A DNA stretch of 42,831 bases from SLNP01 sp964446435 (GCA_964446435.1 CAYUOS010000005.1:1-42831); one strand, 5' to 3'; counted from the stretch's first letter, positions 24,065 to 33,072 are shown. The notes: generated by a model from the sequence alone, not told the origin. Translations and numbers: made by a program.

Positions 24065-25396
24065 TTGGAAACTGAGGATCCTCTTTCTGCGATTTTCCTG
24101 ACAACCGGAATGATTTTAAACCAGCCTGACCTGAAGATTATTACAGGCCTGGCAATACTTCTTTTGCTGCTTGTACTCTCAGCCCTCATGTCAGGCTCTG
24201 AGGTGGCTTTCTTCTCACTCACTCCATCGGATATCGAAAAACTGAAAACCTCAAAATCCAAAAAGGCTGCCACTGTTCTGAGACTCCATTCAAACCCCGA
24301 AAAGCTGCTCAGCACGATTCTCGTAGCCAATAACTTCGTTAACGTATCAATAATAATACTGGCTGCATTTATAAGCGCCTCACTATTTGACTTTTCAGTA
24401 AACCCTGTTGCTGCATTTATCATTGAGGTCGTCGTAATCACATTCCTGCTGCTTCTCTTTGGAGAGATCCTGCCAAAAGTTTATGCCACCCACAACCATA
24501 TGGGGTTTGCAGTATACATGGCCACATGGCTGAAAATAGCATTCGTGCTCTTTAAACCGGTAGCGTCGCTACTCGTATTATCAACTTCATTTCTGAAGAA
24601 CAGAACGAGGTCACGGCAAAAAGGAATCAGCATGAACGATCTCTCTGACGCCCTTAACCTTCCATCGGTAGAAACCGGTGAAGATGAAAAAATTCTCAAG
24701 GGTATTGTAAAATTCGGTAATATCAGCGTAAGCGAGATAATGACACCCCGGGTAGATGTTATGACTCTAAACATCAAGTCAGACTTCCGCGAGATACTCC
24801 CAATGATCTTTGAATCAGGTTTCTCCAGAATACCTGTCTATGCTGACACCTTCGACAATGTTAAAGGAATCCTGTATATCAAGGATATCCTGCCGCATAC
24901 CGACAAGCCGGCGAACTTCAGGTGGCAGTCGGTAATTCGACCCCCATATTTCGTGCCTGAAACCAAAAGGATAAACGAGCTGCTCAAGGAGTTTCAGCTC
25001 AAAAAGATACACATGGCTGTGGTTATTGACGAATATGGTGGAACCAGGGGCATTATTACCCTTGAGGATATTCTCGAAGAAATAGTGGGTGAGATTACCG
25101 ACGAGACAGATGAGGACGAAGTGGTATACCGCAAAGATGCTGACAACAGCTATCTCTTTGTGGGCAAAACGTTGCTCAACGATTTCAGTAAGATTCTTGA
25201 AATAGAGGGCGACCCTTTTGAAGATGTCAGGGGCGACTCAGAAACCCTCGCAGGCCTTATACTGGAGCTTACGGGAGAGATACCCGGAAAAGGCCACACA
25301 GTGAACTACGGTAACTTCGTATTCACAATCACATCAGCCGACAGAAGAAGAATTAAGGAGATTAAGGTTACCCTGCTGGATGAAAAGAAGAATTGA
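24065..25396 (+). CDS. gldE: Gliding motility-associated protein GldE (CNNM/CBS family)
   Basis: 443 residues: N-terminal membrane domain (DUF21/CNNM) with ALMSGSEVAFFSLTPSDIEK near residue 38, paired CBS domains (VSEIMTPRVDVMTL near 220; MAVVIDEYGGTRGIITLEDI near 317) and a C-terminal CorC_HlyC domain. This is the magnesium/cobalt-efflux-like architecture of GldE, which supports the gliding/T9SS protein GldD. TTG at 24065 is preferred over ATG at 24110 because family members begin with a short acidic M-[ED]-x-[ED]-DP stretch. It overlaps gldD by 17 bases. Confidence 0.88.
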   Translation: METEDPLSAIFLTTGMILNQPDLKIITGLAILLLLLVLSALMSGSEVAFFSLTPSDIEKLKTSKSKKAATVLRLHSNPEKLLSTILVANNFVNVSIIILAAFISASLFDFSVNPVAAFIIEVVVITFLLLLFGEILPKVYATHNHMGFAVYMATWLKIAFVLFKPVASLLVLSTSFLKNRTRSRQKGISMNDLSDALNLPSVETGEDEKILKGIVKFGNISVSEIMTPRVDVMTLNIKSDFREILPMIFESGFSRIPVYADTFDNVKGILYIKDILPHTDKPANFRWQSVIRPPYFVPETKRINELLKEFQLKKIHMAVVIDEYGGTRGIITLEDILEEIVGEITDETDEDEVVYRKDADNSYLFVGKTLLNDFSKILEIEGDPFEDVRGDSETLAGLILELTGEIPGKGHTVNYGNFVFTITSADRRRIKEIKVTLLDEKKN

Positions 25397-25988
25397 CTCT
25401 ATCCTGACCGTAATTGCTATTGCTGTGGTATTGATATTCACGGGGTGCAGGGAAAGGCTGCTGCCACGCCCCAGGGGATATTACCGCATAGACCTCCCTG
25501 AGAAACATTATGTACTTTATGATTCATTATGTCCATTCATATTTGAATACCCTTCATACGGTAAACTCACCGAGAGTTCTGAACCCGATGCCGAGCCCTG
25601 CTGGTTCGATATCGTATTCAACAGTTACAGGGCCAGGATACATATCAGCTACAAGCCGGTAGCCGGAAATCTCCCCTCTCTCCTCGAGGACACATATACT
25701 CTTGTTTATAACCATACCATAAAGGCAGATGCCATTCGTGAGATACCTTTCTCCAACGATGAGGAGAATGTATCCGGACTGCTTTATGATCTAAGGGGAA
25801 ACACCGCAACAGCCGTGCAGTTCTACCTGACAGACAGCACTAGGCACTTCCTCAGGGGCTCTCTCTATTTTTATGCATCTCCGAATGAAGACTCACTCTC
25901 GCCGGTGATAAGCTTCTTCAGGGAAGATATCATCCACCTGATTGAAACTACCAGGTGGAAAGAGCAAAACATAACTACCTCAAGATGA
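25380..25988 (+). CDS. gldD: Gliding motility lipoprotein GldD
   Basis: 202-residue lipoprotein (lipobox LIFTGC-RE). The family motif PRPRGYYRIDLP follows directly after the anchor (near residue 30), with FEYPSYG and CWFDIVF next. GldD is required for gliding and type IX secretion in Flavobacterium; its exact step is unknown. It overlaps gldE by 17 bases and the PPTase gene by 4 (ATGA), implying translational coupling. Confidence 0.9.
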   Translation: MKRRIDSILTVIAIAVVLIFTGCRERLLPRPRGYYRIDLPEKHYVLYDSLCPFIFEYPSYGKLTESSEPDAEPCWFDIVFNSYRARIHISYKPVAGNLPSLLEDTYTLVYNHTIKADAIREIPFSNDEENVSGLLYDLRGNTATAVQFYLTDSTRHFLRGSLYFYASPNEDSLSPVISFFREDIIHLIETTRWKEQNITTSR

Positions 25989-26677
25989 GTTGTATCTCGA
26001 AGCACTTCCTCAGCGCAGACACAATTTTGGGTGTATGGAAGATCGAAGAGGATCTTCAGAGCCTCCTTGAACAGGTCCAGCTTTCTGCCGATGACAAGAA
26101 GAAGTTCAGGACATTTCGCAGCAATTCGCGCAAAACAGAATTTCTAAGCGTGAGGGCCCTCCTTGCCGAAGTTCTGGGACCTGACGCACGAATAGTATAC
26201 AACAAAAACAATAAGCCTTTCCTTAAAGATGGCTCACACTTCATTAGCATTTCCCATTCTCATGGCCTTACGGCCATACTGCTCAGCAAGACCGAAAAGG
26301 TTGGTATCGACCTCGAATACATGAGTGCCAACATCACAGCCTTTGCCTTCAAGTTTCTCAACAGAAAGGAGAAGGTTATAAGAGACCGGGAAAAGAAGAA
26401 ATACCACCTCTATATCCACTGGTGTGCAAAAGAGGCTCTCTACAAGATATGCGACAAGGAGGGTATCAATATCAGAAGGGATATAACCGTAGAACCCTTC
26501 GATCTGCATGACTCGGGAGAAATCACCGGAAAGGTAAGGACAGACAGGATTGATGAGGTGTTTGACCTCTGGTACACCAGATATGACAATTACGCCATTG
26601 TATGGACGAAAAAGCGTTATGAAGATGTTGATATCGAGAAGCAGAAAGAGTTTAGCGCTACTGCTGGATCCAGATAA
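25985..26677 (+). CDS. 4'-phosphopantetheinyl transferase superfamily protein
   Basis: 230 residues from the ATG in the ATGA overlap with gldD. The PPTase signatures are intact: GIDLE at 107-111 (metal Asp and Glu) and WCAKEALYK at 146-154, with ISHSH near 90. It would transfer 4'-phosphopantetheine from CoA to a carrier-protein serine; size and motifs are of the Sfp-like family rather than AcpS. No carrier protein or synthase is nearby, so it probably serves fatty-acid ACP or a remote pathway. Its 3' end overlaps the GGGP synthase gene by 59 bases. Confidence 0.88.
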   Translation: MSCISKHFLSADTILGVWKIEEDLQSLLEQVQLSADDKKKFRTFRSNSRKTEFLSVRALLAEVLGPDARIVYNKNNKPFLKDGSHFISISHSHGLTAILLSKTEKVGIDLEYMSANITAFAFKFLNRKEKVIRDREKKKYHLYIHWCAKEALYKICDKEGINIRRDITVEPFDLHDSGEITGKVRTDRIDEVFDLWYTRYDNYAIVWTKKRYEDVDIEKQKEFSATAGSR

Positions 26678-27344
26678 AACCGGAGGGGCAGGGCTTGATG
26701 CCGTAATCCGAACCGCTGTGGCAGCAGGGGTAGACCTGATAATGGCTGGTGGCAGTCTTACTTTCCGACCGGTTGAAAAACTAATCGAAGAGGTCAAATC
26801 CAGGTGTGATATCCCTGTGGTCCTCTTCCCGGGTAATCTGCTCCAGCTGACCGATAAGTCAGATTATATCTTCCTTCTCTCTCTTATTTCAGGAAGAAAT
26901 CCCGAGCTGCTGATCGGCAACCACGTTATTGCAGCTCCATTCCTAAGAACAGTAAGACATAAAGTAATTCCGGTAGGATATATACTGATCGGCAGCGGTT
27001 CAGAGACCTCGGTTACCTACATGAGCCAGACAGAACCAATACCTGCCTCAAAACCCGAGATTACGGTTGCCACTGCCATAGCCGGCGAATTGCTGGGTAT
27101 GAGGCTCATATACCTCGAAGCCGGTAGTGGCGCAAAGACACCGGTTCACCCGAAAACCATATCTGATGTAAGGGCGAGCACCTCACTGCCCATTATTGCC
27201 GGAGGGGGCTACAAAACGGAGCAAGCAATCAGGGAGGCCTACGAGGCCGGTGCCGACATGCTGGTTGTCGGCAACGGTGTTGAGGAAAACCAGTCTCTGC
27301 TGACAGAAGCCTGCAAGGTGCGTAACAGTTTCAATGCCGGCTGA
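26619..27344 (+). CDS. Geranylgeranylglyceryl/heptaprenylglyceryl phosphate synthase
   Basis: TIM-barrel prenyltransferase joining a polyprenyl diphosphate to glycerol 1-phosphate through an ether bond, the committing step of archaeal lipids. From the ATG at 26619 there are 241 residues: LALLLDPDKTGG near 13, DLIMAGGSLTF near 41, VVLFPGNLLQLT near 66, IYLEAGSGAKTPVH near 170, IIAGGGYKTEQAI near 199 and ADMLVVGNGVE near 220, all family landmarks. Bacteroidetes members form a known group of unsettled biological role. The start lies inside the PPTase gene. Last gene of the ssb-gld operon. Confidence 0.88.
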   Translation: MKMLISRSRKSLALLLDPDKTGGAGLDAVIRTAVAAGVDLIMAGGSLTFRPVEKLIEEVKSRCDIPVVLFPGNLLQLTDKSDYIFLLSLISGRNPELLIGNHVIAAPFLRTVRHKVIPVGYILIGSGSETSVTYMSQTEPIPASKPEITVATAIAGELLGMRLIYLEAGSGAKTPVHPKTISDVRASTSLPIIAGGGYKTEQAIREAYEAGADMLVVGNGVEENQSLLTEACKVRNSFNAG

Positions 27345-27379
27345 AAAAAAAGGGCCACAGCCTGTAGCCGTGACCCTTT
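27344..27379 (-). terminator. Terminator between convergent GGGP synthase and TPR genes
   Basis: Minus strand: AAAGGG-T-CAC, 11-base loop, GTG-G-CCCTTT, followed by a run of eight Ts (27351-27344). It clearly serves the TPR gene ending at 27403. On the plus strand the same hairpin has only a short CCCTTT-G tail, so it is weaker for the gld operon. Confidence 0.8.
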
Positions 27380-27402
27380 GAATATCATTGCAATATACTA
27401 TA

Positions 27403-28392
27403 CTATCCGCATTTCAGAACAGTCTCAATCTGGTATTTGGCTGCCTGTGCAAACTCTCCGTGAATAGCCCTCTTGTATGACTCACATGCCTTGCTGTTAT
27501 TGCCAAGAGACTCGTATGACTTACCGAGGTTAAAGTAGTACTTGGCCTTGTCGGCAGCTGAACCCTCATCAAGGTCGGCAGCTTCAATCAGCGCGTCGAT
27601 GGCATCTTCCCACTTGTTCATCGACATACGTGCCAGTCCGAGCTGGTAGTAAACTATTGGGTTGTCATCCATGCCAAACTTAATTGCATTCTGAAGGTTG
27701 ATCTCAGTCTCTGAGAACTGCTTCGCCTGCATCGATTTCTGAGCTGCATTGAAGAAGAAGGCTGTTACTACCTTCCTTATGTTTTCAACATCACCAAGGT
27801 CAGCGGGCCTTGGATTGACGTTCATGCCTGCTATTGCAGCCTCAACCATCTCATCCTCCATATCCCTCTCATTGTACACCAGTACCTTTCCGAGGAAAGC
27901 CTTGACGCTCCTGTCATCATACTGGATTGCTGAGTTATAATTATTAATTGCATCATCGTATTTCTTCTCCTTCATCGCAGAATTGCCAAGCGCCAGGTAA
28001 ATGGCAGCAACCGTCGGGCGGGCGTTCTGAGCAATCAAAGGTGTGTTGTACTTCTCCGATGCGGCAATGCAGTTCTTAAGCTGAGCCAGTCCTCCATTGA
28101 GATCTCCCTTTTGTACCAGCGACCTGGCCCAGTCAAAGTAAATCTTCGGGATTTGTGACATTGCATTGGCCCTAAGGCCCAGAGCCTCTTCGTCACCAAC
28201 TTCGTCGGCATACTTGATTGCCTGCTCAAATGACTTGATAGAGGCCTCGGGGTTCATGGTGGCAAATTGCACGCCCATGTTGAATGCATCTACTACCTCT
28301 TTCATTGTGACCTGGGCCGAAGCACTGAGCGTTAGCAACATAACCACAACCGCGGCAGTATACCTCCTGTAGGATCCTTTAAAAATTTGCAT
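27403..28392 (-). CDS. Secreted TPR-repeat protein
   Basis: 329 residues from the ATG at 28392 (the frame also allows a TTG at 28401). A signal peptide (YTAAVVVMLLTLSASAQ) precedes about six to seven helical repeats with TPR consensus positions, for example PTVAAIYLALGNSAMKEKKY, IVYYQLGLARMSMNKWEDAI and AKYYFNLGKSYESLGNNSKA. Probably a periplasmic protein-protein interaction scaffold. It has its own promoter and terminator. No partner can be named. Confidence 0.82.
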   Translation of the reverse strand: MQIFKGSYRRYTAAVVVMLLTLSASAQVTMKEVVDAFNMGVQFATMNPEASIKSFEQAIKYADEVGDEEALGLRANAMSQIPKIYFDWARSLVQKGDLNGGLAQLKNCIAASEKYNTPLIAQNARPTVAAIYLALGNSAMKEKKYDDAINNYNSAIQYDDRSVKAFLGKVLVYNERDMEDEMVEAAIAGMNVNPRPADLGDVENIRKVVTAFFFNAAQKSMQAKQFSETEINLQNAIKFGMDDNPIVYYQLGLARMSMNKWEDAIDALIEAADLDEGSAADKAKYYFNLGKSYESLGNNSKACESYKRAIHGEFAQAAKYQIETVLKCG

Positions 28393-28424
28393 AAAATTCA
28401 AGTTTTAGTTATTAACACGATTTG

Positions 28425-28453
28425 CAAATATATAAAAATGTCGCTATTACCAA
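28425..28453 (-). promoter_or_regulatory. Promoter of the TPR gene
   Basis: Minus strand: GTTG (TTG complement of 28451-28453), 18 bases, TATATTTG (28432-28425). Predicted start near 28418, about 25 bases before the ATG. Confidence 0.55.
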
Positions 28454-28509
28454 CCTATCAACATACTTGCAAATCTTTTCCATACCCTGTTTGTCAAAAA
28501 CCATACCAA

Positions 28510-30165
28510 TCAGCGCAAAAGCTCCGGCAGAGGATCTCCGGTGCATGCATTGGGCAAAGGTATTCTCATTATCGATGAAAGGGTGGCCGCAATGTCGGTC
28601 ATGCTGACCCGCCTGTTTACCATTGCCCTGTTTACACTCCAGCCATACCACACCAGAGGAACATGGGAATCATAGTCCCACGGTGAATTGTGATTGGTGA
28701 TGAAGTCTCCCCTGTCTACCCAGCCGGGCTGAAGTATGAGTATCACATCACCCGACCTCAGGGGTGAGTAGTTATTGCTGATCCTCCTCAGGTGCCCGTT
28801 CGAAAAATTATCCGTCTCGAAAGCATAATAGGGATACGCAGCGGCAACACCCGAAAACTGTATCATAAACCGTGAAACCCGGTTCTGTATCTCCTCTAGC
28901 GGTATGCGTGCATCCTCAATAAGGTTACGGTTAAGGAATATCTGCCTCTCGTGATATCCCCGAACCCATTCACCCTGGCCATATATCGCATTCATATAGC
29001 TGCGCAGCAATGTAATCGCCTGATTCTGCCTGAAGTAGCCCGATGGTATCCTGTTCGACTCTAGTACAGTTGGCACCTCGCAAACACCATGGGCCGCAGT
29101 GAAATACACAAGTATGTTCCGCTTTCCGAGATGCTCATGCAGGTAGGCAAGAAGCCTCTCAACATCCACATCGAGACGGTAGAGTGCATCGAGAGCCTCA
29201 ACCGATGAGGGCCCGAACCTATGGCCGATGTAATCGTTTGCCGAGTAGGCAATTGAAATAAAATCTGTATTATCTCCTCTGCCAAGCCCCTCCGCCTCTA
29301 TCAAACGCAGGGCAAGATCGGTGGTCATGCTGTTGCTGAAAGGCGTTTCCTTCAGAAGGGTGTATTCTCTCCTCTTGATCAACCCTCCCGACATACTCAT
29401 CCTGTTCAGGTCATACGGGAACACAAACCTTCCGTTGAAGCCCACTTCGTGGGCCGATGAATCAGGAAGTGCATTGGAATAAAACGACTCATCCCTCAGC
29501 TTTTCCCATCTGCCCGAAAGATAGCTGTCAGCAGGCTTAAGTGCATTAAGGTCATTGAGCCATGAAGGAAGGGCCTTCATATAGTAGGTACTCGACATCC
29601 ACGAGCCTGTTCTTTCGTCAAACCAGAAAGCTCCGTCAGCAGCATGACCGGCACCCAGAACGGCAGTGTAATCTTTCATGCCTATTCCGTATACCTTCGA
29701 TCTACCGTTACCTGACAACTTCAGCTCATCAGAAAATGTCGATGCCTGAAGGCTTGATGCCGAATGAAGTCCGCTCTCGAAGCTTCCCCCGGTGGGGTTT
29801 ACCGAAAGATCCTTGGTGCAATAGATAAGTTCATTCCTCAGAGGTTCGAACCAGTTGTCTGAAGGTATTCCATGGAACGCCGGCTCTGTCCCGGTGCTGA
29901 TAGTGGCGTAGCCCGGTGCTCCCTGCGTGAGAAGATGCCCGAATGAAGCATTCCTGTATGTGGTTCCCTCGTTGATTAGCCTCCTTATGCCATTCTCGGT
30001 AAAGTTATCGCGTGCCCGCTCAAGCTGGTCAAACCGCAGTTGCTCAACCACGATCCCGATTATAAGCTTTGGCTTGTCTGGGGGAATATATGCCCCCTGT
30101 GAACTGATATCGGTCAAAGGCAACACCAAAAGGGTTGCCGCAAATATTATCACTCTCCTCTTCAC
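28510..30165 (-). CDS. PafA-like alkaline phosphatase homologue, predicted catalytically dead
   Basis: 551 residues from a GTG at 30165, which gives a standard signal peptide (KRRVIIFAATLLVLPLTDIS); the frame extends to a TTG at 30195. It aligns by eye with the monophosphatase PafA over its whole length. Zinc-site-1 ligands are kept (Asp-311 and His-315 in SANDYIGHRFG; His-501 in DYDSHVPL). Site 2 is lost: Asp becomes Glu-41 (VVEQLRFD), the nucleophile Thr becomes Gly-82 (TQGAPGYAT), and the second Asp becomes Ala-358 (FTAAHG); only His-359 remains. The substrate Arg of K-D-R is Tyr-166, while Asn-104 and Lys-164 are kept. Probably a binding protein or regulator, not a phosphatase. Its start lies 81 bases downstream of the M14 stop. 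Confidence 0.82.
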   Translation of the reverse strand: MKRRVIIFAATLLVLPLTDISSQGAYIPPDKPKLIIGIVVEQLRFDQLERARDNFTENGIRRLINEGTTYRNASFGHLLTQGAPGYATISTGTEPAFHGIPSDNWFEPLRNELIYCTKDLSVNPTGGSFESGLHSASSLQASTFSDELKLSGNGRSKVYGIGMKDYTAVLGAGHAADGAFWFDERTGSWMSSTYYMKALPSWLNDLNALKPADSYLSGRWEKLRDESFYSNALPDSSAHEVGFNGRFVFPYDLNRMSMSGGLIKRREYTLLKETPFSNSMTTDLALRLIEAEGLGRGDNTDFISIAYSANDYIGHRFGPSSVEALDALYRLDVDVERLLAYLHEHLGKRNILVYFTAAHGVCEVPTVLESNRIPSGYFRQNQAITLLRSYMNAIYGQGEWVRGYHERQIFLNRNLIEDARIPLEEIQNRVSRFMIQFSGVAAAYPYYAFETDNFSNGHLRRISNNYSPLRSGDVILILQPGWVDRGDFITNHNSPWDYDSHVPLVWYGWSVNRAMVNRRVSMTDIAATLSSIMRIPLPNACTGDPLPELLR

Positions 30166-30246
30166 CCCTGGGATATCATTTAAGTTGAGCTGCAAAATTA
30201 TCTCTTTTCATGGGTTATCCAAGCTGCCATGACTATTATACAGCAG

Positions 30247-31947
30247 CTACCGTACTATTACGGCTTTGCTCCTCAGTGACTCACCTGATGGTAAATGCCT
30301 CACCCTGACGACATATACTCCGGGTGCAAGACCGGGCTGGTCGATGTGAACCCTCATGCCCGTATGGTATTGAACCTTCATCCTAACCACCTGCTTTCCT
30401 GAGAGCGCATTTATATCAATCTCAACCTCACCCTCAAAAGCCACAGGCAGAGCTATGCTGAATACCCCTTTTGAAGGATTTGGCATCAAAACCATATTGT
30501 CAGGCCTGAGAGTATCCTCACCATTATACAGCTGACTCATGGCAATGTCAAGCCATGTTGCTGATCCGCGTGATACCTGCACCCCTGTTACGAGCGTATC
30601 CCTGAAACCTGGCGAAGAAAAGCGAATCTGCCATGTGCCGTCAGCCAACAGTCTCTGATAATTACCCGTGACAGGTGAGGAATATACATGCGAACTGTCA
30701 CGGTCATGACCCGCTATGAACAGCCTTGCTCCTACAGGCTCACCATTCCTGGCATTTGTGACCCTTCCCCTCAATCCATGCATCGCGAACCCAAGGTAAT
30801 TGAGAAGCGACCTGTAGTTGTATTGCCATAGAGACTCAAGCTGATCTGCCGGTGTTCGTTTTATGTAATGAATTTCAATGGTTATCTCCCTTCCCTGCAA
30901 TTCCCAGGTGACGAAATCCTGCCTGCCACCGAAGATTACATACCAGACCGATCCCTTCACAATTCCGTCATTATAATCCCTGAGATATCCAGCAGGGGAG
31001 TATTTATGAACAGTGTCGGCATAGGCCCTGCTCAGTGTTACGAACCAATTGTTGTCGGCATGAAGCCTCGTCCACCTGTCCCACGGATAGTTCAGAACCT
31101 CGGCTCCTGAATGAAAATTTGCCGACAGAACAAACCTGCGCTGTCGCATGAAGGCCATCATGTCAATTGTCTCCTTATCAGGCACAATGTCAAGGTCCAT
31201 CGGATCAGGAAAATTCCTGTTCAGGTCGCTGCCGTTGGCATTGCCCCTTGTGGGATTGCTGCTTACCGCATCGCCGGTGCGGTAGGTTCCGTCAGGATTA
31301 GCCAGAGGGTTTATGTATATCTGAAGATTGTCAACCAGGTATCTGACATAATCATCTGTGGCATAGCTGGTCAGCAGATAGTCTGCCAGCCTGAGCATCA
31401 GCACGAAACCTGCCAGTTCGTCGCCGTGCATCGTTGAGGAATAGAAAACCTCAGGCTCGTCTGCCTCATCAAGATGAACATTGTCTGAAATCTTAAGCAC
31501 CAGTACAAGCCTTCCCATAACACTTGTGCCTATGGTGTCAAGCCTGCAGAGGGCAGGGTAGTCAGATGCAAACTTCCGCATTATAGAATCATACTGGGTA
31601 TAGGTCGGGTAACTTTGCCACTGCATCGCCTTTGTAATGTCAGGGGCGGTTATCAAACCCTTCGCCTCCTCAGGCTCTTTAAGGCTGTAGTCTATTCCTG
31701 TTTTCAGAAATGCCTCTGCCGTTGCAGCAGTAATGACCAGGTGCAGCAGCCCCTCCCTGTACCTGTCAATCGAAACCAACCGCCCAAGCTCCGTAGCCCA
31801 ATCGTAATTCTCGTATTTTACCGTTACTTCAGCCTGCCCGTATACCGAGATTATCTCTCTGAGTCTTATTGAGTCAGCCGGTTGCTGTCCGGCAGAATGA
31901 CTGCAGATGGTAATAAGAATAAAGGGTATCAGGAGATGTCTCCTCAT
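30247..31947 (-). CDS. M14 zinc carboxypeptidase with T9SS sorting domain
   Basis: 566-residue secreted metallopeptidase. Signal peptide at the N-terminus, propeptide-like region to about residue 105, then the M14 fold: zinc ligands His-174 and Glu-177 (TMHGDE) and His-279 (NFHSG), substrate Asn-Arg in DLNRNFPD (near 244), and catalytic Glu-358 in TIEIHY. A carboxypeptidase regulatory-like beta domain follows (GLRGRVTNARNGEPVGARLF, near 395). The last 80 residues (LMPNPSKGVFSI ... GLAPGVYVVRV) are a type A sorting domain for T9SS export. All active-site residues look intact. Confidence 0.9.
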   Translation of the reverse strand: MRRHLLIPFILITICSHSAGQQPADSIRLREIISVYGQAEVTVKYENYDWATELGRLVSIDRYREGLLHLVITAATAEAFLKTGIDYSLKEPEEAKGLITAPDITKAMQWQSYPTYTQYDSIMRKFASDYPALCRLDTIGTSVMGRLVLVLKISDNVHLDEADEPEVFYSSTMHGDELAGFVLMLRLADYLLTSYATDDYVRYLVDNLQIYINPLANPDGTYRTGDAVSSNPTRGNANGSDLNRNFPDPMDLDIVPDKETIDMMAFMRQRRFVLSANFHSGAEVLNYPWDRWTRLHADNNWFVTLSRAYADTVHKYSPAGYLRDYNDGIVKGSVWYVIFGGRQDFVTWELQGREITIEIHYIKRTPADQLESLWQYNYRSLLNYLGFAMHGLRGRVTNARNGEPVGARLFIAGHDRDSSHVYSSPVTGNYQRLLADGTWQIRFSSPGFRDTLVTGVQVSRGSATWLDIAMSQLYNGEDTLRPDNMVLMPNPSKGVFSIALPVAFEGEVEIDINALSGKQVVRMKVQYHTGMRVHIDQPGLAPGVYVVRVRHLPSGESLRSKAVIVR

Positions 31948-31955
31948 CTGATGGT

Positions 31956-33041
31956 TTATACATTAAACCTTATGTGCAGTATATCACCGTCATGCACAAT
32001 ATAGCTCTTCCCTTCAACAAAAAACCTGCCAGCCTCACGGCAGGCATGCTCAGAACCAAGCTTCACGAAATCGTCATATTTCATCACTTCAGCCCTGATA
32101 AAACCACGTTCAAGGTCTGAGTGGATTACGCCGGCAGCCTGTGGGGCAGTCATGCCCTCCCTGATGGTCCATGCCCTGATCTCCTTAGGCCCGACAGTGA
32201 AAAAGGTCTTCAGCTTCAGCAGACGATAGGCTTCATGCACAAGCCTGTTCACCCCTGGCTCATTGAGACCAGCATCACGCAGGAATTCCAGCCTGTCATC
32301 ACGGTCAGCGAGTTCTGCAATCTCAGCCTCAAGGGTTCCGGCTATTATCATCGCCCCTGCATCGCGGTCGCGCAGAAACTCAATCACCCTTGCCGAATGC
32401 TTGTTGCCGTTCACGGCTGAGTCAGAATCGACATTACATACAAAAAGCACCGGTTTCATCGTCAGCAGGAAAAGATCATCAATATACTTCCTCTCCTCAT
32501 CCTTTACCTGAAGGTCGCGGGCATTGCCGAAATTCTCAAAATGCTGCTTGAAGATATCAAGTACCTCAATACCCCTCCTGGCATCCTTGTCACCGGTCTT
32601 GGCAGCCCTTTCAAGCCTCGCAATCTTCTTCTCAACCGACTCAAGGTCCTTTACCTGCAACTCAAGGTCAACAGTCTCTATATCCCTGACCGGATCAACA
32701 GACCCGTCGCCGTGAGGAACATTCTCATCCTCAAAACACCTCAGCACATGTATCAGCGCATCAGTATTGCGGATCTCGGCAAGGAACCGGTTGCCCTCCC
32801 CCTTGCCCGAACCTCTTGTCAGTCCCGGAATGTCAACTATCTCAAACGTCGTATGAATGATCTTCTCTGTAGGCTTATGTCTCTCCAGTTCATAGAGCCG
32901 CTGGTCGGGCACCTGTATCATACCCAGATTGGGGCGTGCAGCCCCAAATGTGTTTATCTCACCCCTTGTGTTTGATATGCAGTTGAAAATCGTTGTTTTA
33001 CCGCAATTTACCAGCCCTATTATCCCGCATTGTAACGCCAT
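31956..33041 (-). CDS. ychF: Redox-responsive ribosome-binding ATPase YchF/OLA1
   Basis: Obg-family P-loop protein that prefers ATP. 361 residues from the ATG at 33041: G1 GLVNCGKTT (usual form GLPNVGKST, so two unusual residues), G3 DIPGL near 70, no NKxD but CNVDSD in the G4 place as in ATP-specific YchF, and a C-terminal TGS domain (FFTVGPKEIRAWTI, APQAAGVIHSDLERGFIRAE). The in-frame ATG at 33125 is rejected because a perfect Shine-Dalgarno AGGAGGTGA lies just before 33041. The M14 gene starts 8 bases after its stop. Confidence 0.93.
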   Translation of the reverse strand: MALQCGIIGLVNCGKTTIFNCISNTRGEINTFGAARPNLGMIQVPDQRLYELERHKPTEKIIHTTFEIVDIPGLTRGSGKGEGNRFLAEIRNTDALIHVLRCFEDENVPHGDGSVDPVRDIETVDLELQVKDLESVEKKIARLERAAKTGDKDARRGIEVLDIFKQHFENFGNARDLQVKDEERKYIDDLFLLTMKPVLFVCNVDSDSAVNGNKHSARVIEFLRDRDAGAMIIAGTLEAEIAELADRDDRLEFLRDAGLNEPGVNRLVHEAYRLLKLKTFFTVGPKEIRAWTIREGMTAPQAAGVIHSDLERGFIRAEVMKYDDFVKLGSEHACREAGRFFVEGKSYIVHDGDILHIRFNV

Positions 33042-33072
33042 CTCACCTCCTGAAAAAATATATGCAAATTTA
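33042..33072 (-). promoter_or_regulatory. ychF -7 box and strong Shine-Dalgarno
   Basis: Minus strand TAAATTTG (complement of 33065-33072) is a -7 box; the leader then carries AGGAGGTGA, a nine-base match to the 16S 3' end, with GG four bases from the ATG. Such strong sites are rare in Bacteroidetes. Confidence 0.6.
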
